64,000 bases of DNA from Salegentibacter sp. 24 (lineage in GTDB: Bacteria > Bacteroidota > Bacteroidia > Flavobacteriales > Flavobacteriaceae). The translations under genes and the position numbers were made by a program. A model generated the notes under the pieces. It was given only the letters and a program-made list of their open reading frames with translations, was not told the origin of the DNA and did not search any database. The stretch covers positions 1 to 64,000 of the forward strand of contig NZ_SNWE01000006.1 of assembly GCF_004362395.1 (NCBI RefSeq), written 5' to 3'. Of this stretch, positions 8,735 to 17,358 are shown in pieces (within the stretch, counting starts at the first letter, position 1; each line of letters opens with the position of its first letter).

Positions 8735-8819
8735 TACTGGTATCGTTATCCGAAGTTGAAGTTACAAAAAAACTTGCTCCAAAAATTGCTGCTGCGAAAA
8801 GTACTGCTTTAAGTCTCAT
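8673..8819 (-). CDS. Tiny secreted protein (48 aa) overlapping the membrane protein gene
   Basis: ATG 8819 opens a 48-codon frame ending at TAG 8673-8675. Residues 1-20 (MRLKAVLFAAAIFGASFFVT) are a convincing signal peptide. The mature part is short and polar (TSDNDTSNDQIKEQ) and ends AVDKRLIKIPAAG. The last 62 bases overlap the start of the gene at 8734 in a different frame, which explains why automatic callers would drop one of them. The signal peptide and operon position argue that it is real. The function is unknown; a periplasmic partner of the membrane protein is a guess. Confidence 0.65.
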   Translation of the reverse strand: MRLKAVLFAAAIFGASFFVTSTSDNDTSNDQIKEQAVDKRLIKIPAAG

Positions 8820-9099
8820 AATATTTATGTTTTAATTGTTATTTCGTTTTGTTTACTGAAGCAAACCTATAGAAATATAAAACACTAAAAATTAATACAT
8901 TAATCGTACTTTTGCACCTTTTTTTAAGCAAAAAAATGGCTATTTTTTAACAGTTTTTACTTTACACTGCTAAAAAAATAATGGTTAAAAATAACAAATA
9001 AATCTCTAAATACTACTTTTCCTTTTCTATTGTTTACTAAAACCTATCAGTCTACTAACACAAAAATTTTGACCAAAAAAGCAAAGCTTTAAGTTTTCA

Positions 9100-9504
9100 T
9101 TAACACAACTTTAACATCCTTATATTTTTCTTTTCCGTAGAAATCTCAATTTTTTGAAAATTTTCCTGCAGGAAATCCTGTATTTTCTGTGGCCATTCTA
9201 TTAAAATCCATCCGGGAGAATTAAAATATTCCTCAATTCCTATATCCAGGGCTTCATTTGGGTCTTCCAGCCTGTAAAAATCAAAATGATATATTGGTTC
9301 CCGGGGAGTGTGATATTCATTAACCAATGAAAATGTGGGGCTTGAAACTCTATCTTGGCTACCTAAAGCTTGAACTAACGCTTTAATAAGGGTAGTTTTG
9401 CCAGCACCCATCTCGCCATAAAATAATAAGACTTTATTTTTAGCGTGTTCAATAATATACTGTGCAGCCTCATCAATTTGGGCTAAATTGTAGGTAATCG
9501 ACAT
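9100..9504 (-). CDS. tsaE: TsaE, ATPase of tRNA t6A synthesis
   Basis: TsaE is the ATPase that works with TsaB and TsaD to add threonylcarbamoyl to A37 of ANN-decoding tRNAs. The Walker A GEMGAGKTT lies at about 30-38, followed by the family motif SSPTFSLVNEY and HFDFYRL. I placed the start at ATG 9504 (MSITYN, 134 aa). The in-frame TTG at 9531 falls on the promoter -7 box (9529-9536) and cannot be translated from it. It follows porX in the same direction but has its own promoter. tsaB and tsaD are not in the window. Confidence 0.95.
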   Translation of the reverse strand: MSITYNLAQIDEAAQYIIEHAKNKVLLFYGEMGAGKTTLIKALVQALGSQDRVSSPTFSLVNEYHTPREPIYHFDFYRLEDPNEALDIGIEEYFNSPGWILIEWPQKIQDFLQENFQKIEISTEKKNIRMLKLC

Positions 9505-9528
9505 ATAGGTAATAGATTTTAGGCACAA

Positions 9529-9536
9529 CAAAGATA
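9529..9536 (-). promoter_or_regulatory. -7 box of tsaE (TATCTTTG)
   Basis: TATCTTTG on the minus strand matches TAnnTTTG exactly. Transcription would start near 9523, 18-20 bases before the chosen ATG at 9504. A 10-bp dyad overlaps its upstream edge. Confidence 0.6.
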
Positions 9537-9559
9537 GGGAATAATTTAATATTCCCTAT
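9534..9559. promoter_or_regulatory. Perfect 10-bp dyad over the tsaE promoter
   Basis: ATAGGGAATA and TATTCCCTAT form a perfect inverted repeat with a 6-base spacer, centred on 9546.5. It covers the region just upstream of and touching the tsaE -7 box and lies 30 bases after the porX stop. It could be an operator or a 3' hairpin of porX; it has no U-run, so a terminator is less likely. Confidence 0.4.
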
Positions 9560-9588
9560 AAGTATCTATTAATCAACTCACGAGATCC

Positions 9589-11139
9589 TTATTTTGGATT
9601 CATAACTACAAAGGGAATAATCATTTCTTCCAGTGAAACACCGCCATGCTGATAGGTATTACGATAATAGCTTACGTAATGATTAAAATTATTAGGATAG
9701 GCAAAAAATAGATCCCCCTTTGCAAAGATAAAGGAGCTACTCATATTGATACTAGGCAAATGAATGCTCTTAGGATCTGTAGCTGCCAAAACATCCTTCT
9801 CTTCATAGGTAAGGCTTTTTCCCGTTTTATATCGCAAATTTAAGCTGGTGTTTTTGTCCCCAATGACCTTTGAAGGATTTTTTACATTAATGGTACCGTG
9901 ATCGGTAGTGATGATTAATTTAAATCCGAGTTGGCGCGCCTGTTGAATAATATCAAGTAGGGGGGAATTCTTAAACCAACTATAAGTTAAAGATCTATAG
10001 GATTTATCGTTGGAAGCTAATTCCTTGATTACTTCCATTTCGGTCTTGGAATGGGAAAGCATATCCACAAAATTGTAAACTACAACGGTCAGATCGTTAT
10101 CTTTTTGTGTTTTGAAGTTTTCCGCCAGTTTTTTTCCGGCTTTTAAACTTGTGATTTTGTGATATTCATGCTTAAAATTTTTCCCTAGCCTTTTGAGTTG
10201 TTCGTTTAAGAATTCAGCCTCATGATTGTTTTTTCCACCCTCCTCGGTATCGTTCTTCCAGTACTGAGGAAATAAGTTTTCCATTTCGCTCGGCATAAGT
10301 CCTGAGAACATTGCGTTACGCGCATACTGCGTGGCTGTAGGTAAAATACTATAGTAAGGTTCTTCCTTTTCTTTCTTATAATAATTGGCAATTACCGGTT
10401 CCAGTGCTTTCCACTGGTCATATCTCAAATTATCAACAACAACAAGTAAGGTGGGTTGCTCCTTAGTTATTTCCGGAACAACTCTTTGCTTAAAAATCGT
10501 GTGAGACATTATTGGTGCCTGCGTATCTTTCTCAAACCATGCGGGGTAATTCTTATCGATAAACTTACAAAACTGCGTATTGGCTTCGTTTTTCTGAGAT
10601 TCCAGAATTTCAAACATTCCGCTGTCTTCCAGACCTTCCAGTTGTAGTTCCCAGTAAATTAATTTCTGATAAAGCTCGGCCCATTCTTCAAAGGTATTTA
10701 CCTGGCTAAGATCCATGGCGATTTTCCGGAATTCCTGCTGATAATTTGAAGTGGTTTTTTCAGAAATAAGTCGAGAATGATCCAGATTCTTTTTGATACT
10801 TAGTAAGATCTGGTTTGGATTTACCGGTTTTATAAGGTAATCGGCTATCTTGGAGCCAATGGCTTCTTCCATGATATATTCCTCCTCGCTTTTTGTGATC
10901 ATTACAACAGGAAGGTTTTCAAGCTTCTCCTTTATTTCTGCTAGAGTTTCCAGACCTGTTAGCCCCGGCATATTTTCATCAAGAAAAACAATATCAAAAC
11001 TTTCCTCTTCTATTTGTTCCAAAGCTTCAGTCCCACTTTGGCAGGTTACAACCTGATAATCTTTTGATTCCAAAAACAAAATATGTGGTTTCAGTAAATC
11101 TATTTCATCATCTACCCAAAGGATTTTTATCTTATTCAT
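9589..11139 (-). CDS. porX: PorX: response regulator with PglZ effector domain
   Basis: PorX is the response regulator that, with the kinase PorY and a sigma factor, controls type IX secretion genes in Bacteroidota. The receiver domain (about 1-120) shows the acidic pair Asp10-Asp11, phosphoacceptor Asp54 (FLDENMPG), Thr82 and Lys104. An alpha-helical linker (about 125-205) follows. The rest is a PglZ domain of the alkaline phosphatase superfamily, with VVVDNLRYDQW, TTDHGTINV and QHGGVSLEEMI, which carry metal ligands and the catalytic Thr region. 516 residues is the normal length. porY is not in the window. Confidence 0.95.
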   Translation of the reverse strand: MNKIKILWVDDEIDLLKPHILFLESKDYQVVTCQSGTEALEQIEEESFDIVFLDENMPGLTGLETLAEIKEKLENLPVVMITKSEEEYIMEEAIGSKIADYLIKPVNPNQILLSIKKNLDHSRLISEKTTSNYQQEFRKIAMDLSQVNTFEEWAELYQKLIYWELQLEGLEDSGMFEILESQKNEANTQFCKFIDKNYPAWFEKDTQAPIMSHTIFKQRVVPEITKEQPTLLVVVDNLRYDQWKALEPVIANYYKKEKEEPYYSILPTATQYARNAMFSGLMPSEMENLFPQYWKNDTEEGGKNNHEAEFLNEQLKRLGKNFKHEYHKITSLKAGKKLAENFKTQKDNDLTVVVYNFVDMLSHSKTEMEVIKELASNDKSYRSLTYSWFKNSPLLDIIQQARQLGFKLIITTDHGTINVKNPSKVIGDKNTSLNLRYKTGKSLTYEEKDVLAATDPKSIHLPSINMSSSFIFAKGDLFFAYPNNFNHYVSYYRNTYQHGGVSLEEMIIPFVVMNPK

Positions 11140-11152
11140 ATCTTATACTTTT

Positions 11153-11174
11153 AACCGGAACTCCGGTTTTTTTA
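11153..11174 (+). terminator. Terminator-like hairpin in a divergent promoter region
   Basis: AACCGG, AACT, CCGGTT and a T-run form a compact + strand intrinsic terminator. It lies between divergent porX and the HD gene, so no annotated + strand gene ends here. It could stop antisense RNA crossing porX, or act as a hairpin in the porX 5' leader when read on the minus strand. Confidence 0.5.
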
Positions 11175-11216
11175 TAACTTAATTATAGCTTTTTTAACTT
11201 CCAAAGTCTATATATG

Positions 11217-11224
11217 TATCTTTG
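11217..11224 (+). promoter_or_regulatory. -7 box of the HD hydrolase operon (TATCTTTG)
   Basis: TATCTTTG fits TAnnTTTG perfectly and ends 23 bases before the TTG start codon of the HD gene. No TTG is seen at the -33 position. Confidence 0.55.
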
Positions 11225-11247
11225 TTGTAAATTAATACTTACAAAGC

Positions 11248-12477
11248 TTGATTTCAACTAATAAACTCAAAATATTAAACGACCCAATTTACGGATTTAT
11301 TACCATCCCCAGTGAGCGGATCTTCAGTATTATTGAGCATTCTTACTTTCAACGCCTCAGACGAATATCGCAAATGGGTATGTCGTATTTGGTATATCCC
11401 GGTGCACATCATACCCGATTTCATCATGCGATAGGCTGTGTGCATTTAATGCAGAAAGCAGTGCAGATCCTTCGGCATAAAGGGGTTATGATTTCCCAGG
11501 CCGAGGAAGAAGCCCTTCAAATTGCTATTCTATTGCACGATATAGGCCATGGGCCTTTCTCGCATGCGATGGAACACAGCATTGTAGAAGGCGTTGATCA
11601 TGAAAGTATTTCGTTGCTTTTTATGGAAGAAATGAACCGAGACTTTAACCAAAGTTTAACGCTGGCGCTAAAAATTTTTCGAGGTACCTATAACCGAAGG
11701 TTTCTGAATCAATTAATTTCAAGTCAACTGGATATGGACCGTTTGGATTATTTAAAACGCGATAGTTTTTACACAGGGGCTGCAGAAGGAAACATTAATA
11801 GTGAACGCCTAATTACGATGCTTAATGTGGTCAATGACGACCTGGTCATAGAAGAAAAGGGAATATATTCGGTAGAGAAATTTTTGGTGGCCAGAAGGCT
11901 TATGTACTGGCAGGTATATTTACACAAAACCAGCCTGGTTGCCGAGCAGCTTTTAATAAGGGTATTGAAGCGCGCAAAGGAACTTGTGGAAAAAGGTGAA
12001 ACCCTTAATGCCAGTAAGTCGCTTTCATATTTTCTATACAATAAAATTGGCCCGGAAAATTTTACTTCAAAAACCTTATCGGTCTTTGCGCGATTAGACG
12101 ATTACGATATTATTTCGGCTATGAAGGAGTGGCAGGACCATGAGGATTTTGTGCTGCGAAATTTATGTAATATGATTATCAATAGGGAACTTTTAAAGGT
12201 GAAAATCAAGAAGAAAAAACCTTCTTCTGAAAAACTTAAAAAACACAGCCTGGCTCTTCAGGAAAAGGAGAATATTTCAGCAAAAGAAGCTGATTATTTT
12301 GTATTTAGCGGGGAAGTGACCAATACCGCTTATAAGAGTGAAAACAATAGTATTAATATTTTACATAAGAACGGAAAGATTAGTGATGTGGCCAAAGCTT
12401 CGGACCAATTGAATTTGAAAGCGCTTTCAAAAACTGTGGTCAAGTATTATATGTGTTACCCGAAGGTCAAACATTAA
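11248..12477 (+). CDS. HD-domain phosphohydrolase (dGTPase/SAMHD1-like)
   Basis: This cytoplasmic metal-dependent phosphohydrolase has the HD signature: His in TRFHHAIGCVHLM, then LLHDIGHGPFSHAMEH, then a later Asp in SQLDMDRLDYLKRD. The family hydrolyses dNTPs or related nucleotides; the exact substrate is not readable. The 409-residue length fits. The start is TTG at 11248, because the next in-frame Met lies at residue 43, inside the conserved fold. It heads the lpxD-lpxC-lpxA block, with lpxD 24 bases downstream, so it may be co-transcribed with lipid A genes. Confidence 0.92.
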   Translation: MISTNKLKILNDPIYGFITIPSERIFSIIEHSYFQRLRRISQMGMSYLVYPGAHHTRFHHAIGCVHLMQKAVQILRHKGVMISQAEEEALQIAILLHDIGHGPFSHAMEHSIVEGVDHESISLLFMEEMNRDFNQSLTLALKIFRGTYNRRFLNQLISSQLDMDRLDYLKRDSFYTGAAEGNINSERLITMLNVVNDDLVIEEKGIYSVEKFLVARRLMYWQVYLHKTSLVAEQLLIRVLKRAKELVEKGETLNASKSLSYFLYNKIGPENFTSKTLSVFARLDDYDIISAMKEWQDHEDFVLRNLCNMIINRELLKVKIKKKKPSSEKLKKHSLALQEKENISAKEADYFVFSGEVTNTAYKSENNSINILHKNGKISDVAKASDQLNLKALSKTVVKYYMCYPKVKH

Positions 12478-12488
12478 CGCTTTTTTTT

Positions 12489-12496
12489 TACTTTTG
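12489..12496 (+). promoter_or_regulatory. Possible -7 box of lpxD (TACTTTTG), five bases before ATG
   Basis: TACTTTTG fits TAnnTTTG and ends only five bases before the lpxD ATG at 12502. A transcript starting at the usual 5-7 base distance would be leaderless. No TTG is seen at -33, so this may be chance in an AT-rich gap. Confidence 0.35.
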
Positions 12497-12501
12497 CCAG
12501 A

Positions 12502-13530
12502 ATGAAATTTACAGCAGCACAAATAGCAGAGATTCTCGAGGGAAAAATTGAGGGTAATCCTGAGGTCGAAGTATCTGAATTAGCTAAAATTGAAGAAGGA
12601 GGTAAAGGCTCCCTTACCTTTTTAAGCAATCCTAAATATACTTCCTATATCTATTCCACTCAGGCTTCTATAACTATTGTAAATAGTGATTTTAAAGCCG
12701 AAGAACCTATAACTACTACTTTAATAAAGGTAAAAGATGCCTATAAGGCATTTTCAAAATTATTAGAATATTATAACCAAATAAAGTTAAACAAGCAAGG
12801 AATTGAACAACCCAGTTTTGTTTCTGATTCAGCAAAATTTGGCGAAAATCTTTATTTGGGAGCTTTCGCTTATATAGGAGAGAACGTAAGTATTGGGAAT
12901 AATGTAAAAATTTATCCCAATGTATATATCGGAGATAATGTTAGCATCGCGGACGATGTACTCATTTTTCCCGGAGTAAAAGTTTATTCAGAAACAGTTA
13001 TTGGCAGTAATTGCGTACTACATAGTGGTGTAATAGTAGGAGCTGATGGTTTCGGTTTTAGTCCAGATGAGAATGGAAAATATACCAAAGTACCGCAAAT
13101 AGGAAATGTGATTATCGAAGATAATGTTGATATTGGAGCCGGTACCACCATAGATCGGGCTACCTTGGGTTCCACTATAATAAGGGAAGGGGTGAAACTG
13201 GATAATCAGATTCAGATCGCTCATAATGTCGAAATTGGTTCTAATACCGCCATAGCTGCACAGACCGGAATAGCTGGTTCTACCAAAATTGGTAAGAATT
13301 GTCTTATTGGTGGGCAGGCCGGTATAGCAGGACATTTACAGATAGGAGACCGAGTGAAAATCCAGGCGCAATCCGGGATTGGTAGAAATGTAAAGAACGA
13401 TGAAATGTTACAGGGTTCACCCGCATTTGGTTATGGAGATTTCGCAAAATCTTATGTTCATTTTAAAAACTTACCTAAAACCGTAGATACACTTAATCAA
13501 CTAGAAAAAAAGATTAAAAATGGCTTATAA
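12502..13530 (+). CDS. lpxD: LpxD, UDP-3-O-(3-hydroxyacyl)glucosamine N-acyltransferase
   Basis: LpxD adds the second hydroxyacyl chain, the third step of lipid A synthesis. The 342-residue protein has the LpxD N-terminal uridine-binding domain (about 1-100, [13 protein letters not shown]...LTFLSNPKY). A left-handed parallel beta helix of hexapeptide repeats ([LIV]-G-x4) follows, covering about 105-320. It contains the motif [12 protein letters not shown] with the catalytic His, and a C-terminal helix. It overlaps lpxC-fabZ by 11 bases, so translation is coupled. The gene order lpxD, lpxC-fabZ, lpxA is typical of Bacteroidota. Confidence 0.96.
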   Translation: MKFTAAQIAEILEGKIEGNPEVEVSELAKIEEGGKGSLTFLSNPKYTSYIYSTQASITIVNSDFKAEEPITTTLIKVKDAYKAFSKLLEYYNQIKLNKQGIEQPSFVSDSAKFGENLYLGAFAYIGENVSIGNNVKIYPNVYIGDNVSIADDVLIFPGVKVYSETVIGSNCVLHSGVIVGADGFGFSPDENGKYTKVPQIGNVIIEDNVDIGAGTTIDRATLGSTIIREGVKLDNQIQIAHNVEIGSNTAIAAQTGIAGSTKIGKNCLIGGQAGIAGHLQIGDRVKIQAQSGIGRNVKNDEMLQGSPAFGYGDFAKSYVHFKNLPKTVDTLNQLEKKIKNGL

Positions 13531-14920
13531 AAAAGCGAAACAACATACTATCGATCAGGAGGTTTCTCTTGATGGCGTTGGTCTGCACACCGGCCAAAAG
13601 GTTAAGATCACATTTAAACCAGGTCCGGAAAATTCTGGATATGTATTTAAAAGAATAGATTTAGAAGGGGAACCAGAGATTGAAGCTGACGTGAGTTATG
13701 TGGTAAATACACAGCGTGGTACCAATCTTGAAAAAAATGGTGTGAAAATTCAGACTTCAGAGCATGTGCTTGCTGCTTGTGTTGGCCTGGATATAGATAA
13801 CATTTTAATTGAATTAAATGCTTCTGAACCTCCAATTATGGATGGTTCCTCAAAATTTTTCGTGGAGGCTCTTGAAAAAGCAGGAGTTGTAGCTCAGGAA
13901 GCAGAGCGTGAAGAATTTATTGTTGAGGAAGTTATTTCTTATCACGACGATGAAAGCGGAAGCGAGATTATTGTTATGCCTGCCGATCAATACCAGGTAA
14001 CAACAATGGTAGATTTTGGCACAAAAGTTCTAGGGACACAAAATGCCTCGATTTCTCATCTATCCCAGTTCAAGGACGAAATTTCAGATGCAAGAACTTT
14101 CAGTTTTTTACACGAACTGGAAGCATTGCTGGATAACGGTTTAATAAAAGGTGGTGATTTAAATAACGCTATCGTATATGTAGATAAAGAGATAAACGAA
14201 GAAACCTTTAAAAAACTTCGAATTGCCTTTAATCGTGATAATATTTCAGTAAAACAAAACGGGATTCTTGATAACCTCACCTTACATTATCCCAATGAAG
14301 CAGCAAGACATAAACTGTTAGATGTACTTGGAGATCTGGCTTTGATAGGAACCCGAATTCGTGGAAAAGTCATTGCTAACAAGCCGGGCCATTACGTAAA
14401 CACCCAATTTGCAAAAAAACTGGCTAAAATAATCAAGGCTGAAAAAAGAAATAATGTTCCCAAGATAGACCTTGATCAAAAACCCTTGATGGACGTTACA
14501 GACATCATGGATATTCTGCCTCATAGATCACCCTTTCTGCTTGTAGACAAAATTTATAGTTGTACAGAAACTTGTGTAATCGGTATGAAAAATGTCACTA
14601 TGAATGAACCCTTCTTTGTGGGACATTTTCCAGGGAAACCGGTAATGCCTGGCGTACTCCAGGTAGAAGCTATGGCTCAAACCGGAGGAATTCTTGCTTT
14701 AAAATCCGTTCCGGACCCTGAAAACTATCTTACTTATTTTATGAAAATTGATAATGTAAGATTCAAACAACAGGTTGTACCTGGTGACACCTTAATATTC
14801 AAATTAGAATTACTTGCGCCCATCAGACGTGGAATCTGCCAAATGCAGGGTTACGCTTATGTCAATGGGAAACTGGCTACAGAAGCTATACTCATGGCGC
14901 AAATTGTAAAATCAAAATAA
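13520..14920 (+). CDS. lpxC/fabZ: LpxC-FabZ fusion: deacetylase and hydroxyacyl-ACP dehydratase
   Basis: The first 310 residues are LpxC, the committed zinc deacetylase of lipid A synthesis. It shows LDGVGLHTG, the zinc ligand in TSEHVLAAC, and the zinc-binding [10 protein letters not shown] region. The remaining part, from about 318, is FabZ with [18 protein letters not shown], the active-site segment [24 protein letters not shown] with catalytic His and Glu, and a C-terminal hot-dog strand. The fusion of a lipid A enzyme with the dehydratase that competes for the same hydroxyacyl-ACP is known in Bacteroidota. It overlaps lpxD by 11 bases, and lpxA begins 5 bases later. Confidence 0.97.
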   Translation: MAYKKAKQHTIDQEVSLDGVGLHTGQKVKITFKPGPENSGYVFKRIDLEGEPEIEADVSYVVNTQRGTNLEKNGVKIQTSEHVLAACVGLDIDNILIELNASEPPIMDGSSKFFVEALEKAGVVAQEAEREEFIVEEVISYHDDESGSEIIVMPADQYQVTTMVDFGTKVLGTQNASISHLSQFKDEISDARTFSFLHELEALLDNGLIKGGDLNNAIVYVDKEINEETFKKLRIAFNRDNISVKQNGILDNLTLHYPNEAARHKLLDVLGDLALIGTRIRGKVIANKPGHYVNTQFAKKLAKIIKAEKRNNVPKIDLDQKPLMDVTDIMDILPHRSPFLLVDKIYSCTETCVIGMKNVTMNEPFFVGHFPGKPVMPGVLQVEAMAQTGGILALKSVPDPENYLTYFMKIDNVRFKQQVVPGDTLIFKLELLAPIRRGICQMQGYAYVNGKLATEAILMAQIVKSK

Positions 14921-14925
14921 AAAAT

Positions 14926-15711
14926 ATGAACCAGCCTTTAGCTTACGTACATCCGGGAGCCAAAATTGCTAAGAATGTAGTGATTGAACCTTTTACTACC
15001 ATACATAATAATGTAGTAATTGGAGAAGGAACCTGGATAGGATCTAACGTAACTATTATGGAAGGTGCCCGAATTGGAAAGAATTGTAGTATTTTTCCGG
15101 GAGCCGTTATTTCTGCTATCCCGCAGGATAAAAAGTTTGATGATGAAGATACCATAACCGTTATTGGAGATAATACCACCGTTAGGGAGTGCGTAACCAT
15201 TAATCGTGGTACTACAGACCGAATGAAAACAGTGATCGGAAAAAATTGTTGGATAATGGCTTACTGCCATATTGCTCATGATTGTATTGTGGGCGATAAC
15301 TGTATTTTCTCCAATAATAGTACACTTGCAGGTCATATAAATGTTGGGGACTATGTTATTCTTGCAGGAATGGCGGCCATTCAACAATTTTGTAGCATAG
15401 GAAGACACGCCTTTGTCACCGGTGGGTCTTTAGTTAGAAAAGATGTCCCGCCTTTTGTGAAAGCAGGAAGAGAACCGCTCTCTTATGTGGGTATAAATTC
15501 CATAGGTTTACGCCGAAGGGGGTTTACTACAGAAAAAATTCGGGAGATACAGGATATTTATAGAATTTTATATCAAAAAAATTATAATAATTCCCAGGCA
15601 GTTGCCATAATTGAAGCAGAAATGCAGGCAACGGCTGAGAGGGACGAAATTTTAGAATTTATTAAAAACTCACAGCGAGGTATCATGAAAGGATACTTTA
15701 GTTCAAATTAA
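14926..15711 (+). CDS. lpxA: LpxA, UDP-N-acetylglucosamine O-acyltransferase
   Basis: LpxA catalyses the first acylation of lipid A synthesis. The 261-residue protein is a beta helix of hexapeptide repeats from the N-terminus (HPGAKIAKNVVIEPF), with the motif MAYCHIAHDCIVGDNC holding the catalytic His (about 122) and the conserved C-terminal helical part (NSIGLRRRGFTTEKIREI). The length matches E. coli LpxA (262). It starts 5 bases after lpxC-fabZ and is followed 10 bases later by efp, so the block is one transcription unit. Confidence 0.97.
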   Translation: MNQPLAYVHPGAKIAKNVVIEPFTTIHNNVVIGEGTWIGSNVTIMEGARIGKNCSIFPGAVISAIPQDKKFDDEDTITVIGDNTTVRECVTINRGTTDRMKTVIGKNCWIMAYCHIAHDCIVGDNCIFSNNSTLAGHINVGDYVILAGMAAIQQFCSIGRHAFVTGGSLVRKDVPPFVKAGREPLSYVGINSIGLRRRGFTTEKIREIQDIYRILYQKNYNNSQAVAIIEAEMQATAERDEILEFIKNSQRGIMKGYFSSN

Positions 15712-15721
15712 AACCTAAAAA

Positions 15722-16288
15722 ATGGCTAGTACAAGTGATATTAGAAACGGATTATGTATTCGTTATAACCACGATATTTATAAAATAACTGAATTTTTAC
15801 ACGTTAAACCTGGGAAAGGGCCTGCTTTTGTCAGAACCAAGCTAAAAAGTGTAACTACCGGAAAAGTAATTGAAAATACATTTTCTGCCGGACATAAGAT
15901 TGAGGATGTGCGTGTGGAAACTCATAAGTTCCAGTATTTGTATAATGATGGAGAATTCTATCATTTTATGAATGTTGAAGATTATACACAGATTCGATTG
16001 GTTGAGAGTGTTTTAGATCAGCCACAGCTTCTAAAGGAAGGCGAAGTGGTTACTGTAATAATCAATACTGAAGACAATGCACCACTTTCTGTAGAGATGC
16101 CTGCAAGTGTCGTTTTAGAAGTCACCCATACCGAGCCCGGAGTAAAAGGAAATACTGCAACAAATGCCACTAAACCTGCTACGGTCGAAACAGGTGCAGA
16201 AGTAAACGTTCCGTTATTTATCAATGAAGGGGATAAAATTAAAATAGAAACCGAAAAGGGGACCTATAAGGAACGAATGAAAGAATAG
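15722..16288 (+). CDS. efp: Elongation factor P
   Basis: EF-P rescues ribosomes stalled at polyproline stretches. The 188 residues form three beta-barrel domains. The tip loop reads HVKPGKGPAFVRTK with Lys32 at the position modified in other bacteria; no EpmA-like modification gene is in the window. The rest (NTFSAGHKIEDVRVE, YNDGEFYHFMN, GVKGNTATNATKPATVETG) is typical. It lies 10 bases after lpxA and is part of the lipid A operon by position. A gap of 135 bases, with no clear terminator, separates it from the second lpxD-like gene. Confidence 0.97.
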   Translation: MASTSDIRNGLCIRYNHDIYKITEFLHVKPGKGPAFVRTKLKSVTTGKVIENTFSAGHKIEDVRVETHKFQYLYNDGEFYHFMNVEDYTQIRLVESVLDQPQLLKEGEVVTVIINTEDNAPLSVEMPASVVLEVTHTEPGVKGNTATNATKPATVETGAEVNVPLFINEGDKIKIETEKGTYKERMKE

Positions 16289-16423
16289 GCTGTGAGCTTA
16301 AAAGTTCAGAGTTCGTGATGCTATTTATTTTCAGCCTGTAGGAAAAACGAGAATAAATAACATCCGCAAAAAAATACAGGATGACTTATCTATCAAAGAT
16401 GGGATCTTAACAAGATTAGTTTT

Positions 16424-17353
16424 ATGAAATTTCCAAATGAACATACGCTGCAGCAAATTGCTACTATTATTAATGCTGAATATATTGGTGATGCCAATTT
16501 CCCTGTACTGGGAATGAATGAAATTCACGTGGTAACCCCAGGTGATATCGTTTTTGTAGATCATCCAAAATATTATGATAAGGCCTTAAATTCTGCAGCG
16601 ACTGTAATTCTAATCAATAAACAAGTTGATTGTCCTCAAGGAAAAGCCCTACTAATTTCGGAAGATCCCTTTTCAGATTTTAATAAACTCACCCAGTATT
16701 TCAGACCTTTTAAAAAAGCCGGTAAATCTATTTCGGACTCTGCACAAATAGGGGAGGGCACACATATTCAGCCCAATACTTTTATTGGGAATAATGTAAG
16801 AATTGGCAGTAATTGCCTGATTCATTCCAACGTAAGTATTTATGATAATGCCGTTATTGGAAATCATGTAATAATTCATTCGGGCACCGTTTTAGGTGGA
16901 GATGCCTTTTATTACAAGAATCGAGAAAAAGGTTTTGATAAGTTAAAGTCAGGTGGACGTGTAGTAATTGAGAATAATGTAGAAATTGGTGCTAATTGTA
17001 CTATAGATAAAGGCGTGACTGGTGATACAAGAATTAAAGAGGGTACGAAACTAGATAATTTAATCCAGGTTGGTCACGATACTGTCATTGGTAGAAAATG
17101 TCTTATTGCCAGCCAGGTGGGTATTGCCGGTTGTGTGATTATTGAAGATGAAGTTACGGTTTGGGGACAGGTAGGAATGCGAAGCGGAATAACCGTTGAG
17201 AAGGGTGGGGTCCTGATGGGCCAGGCAGGAATTACTAAATCTACCAAAGCCAATAAAATCTACACCGGGAATCCTGCTATGGAATCAAGAGCAAAATTAA
17301 AAGAGTTGGCACTTTTAAGGCAATTACCTAAATTGCTGGACAAATTAAAATAA
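16424..17353 (+). CDS. Second LpxD-like acyltransferase
   Basis: This 309-residue protein repeats the LpxD architecture: an N-terminal domain (about 1-90, HTLQQIATIINAEYIG...GDIVFVDHPKYYDKAL) and a hexapeptide beta helix with NLIQVGHDTVIG, where the catalytic His is kept. It ends in a short helix and is about 30 residues shorter than the first LpxD at 12502. It probably acylates a UDP-sugar from hydroxyacyl-ACP. It could use a different chain length, or act on another sugar nucleotide. It is followed 5 bases later by the NTF2-like gene. Confidence 0.88.
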   Translation: MKFPNEHTLQQIATIINAEYIGDANFPVLGMNEIHVVTPGDIVFVDHPKYYDKALNSAATVILINKQVDCPQGKALLISEDPFSDFNKLTQYFRPFKKAGKSISDSAQIGEGTHIQPNTFIGNNVRIGSNCLIHSNVSIYDNAVIGNHVIIHSGTVLGGDAFYYKNREKGFDKLKSGGRVVIENNVEIGANCTIDKGVTGDTRIKEGTKLDNLIQVGHDTVIGRKCLIASQVGIAGCVIIEDEVTVWGQVGMRSGITVEKGGVLMGQAGITKSTKANKIYTGNPAMESRAKLKELALLRQLPKLLDKLK

Positions 17354-17358
17354 ATACT

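Noticed and set aside
9505-9531. TTG start for tsaE at 9531
   Set aside because: The codon lies on the tsaE -7 box; the family N-terminus begins at ATG 9504.
14938-15408. 156-codon frame antisense to lpxA
   Set aside because: Long antisense frames are common over hexapeptide-repeat genes; the sense frame is LpxA with its catalytic His.
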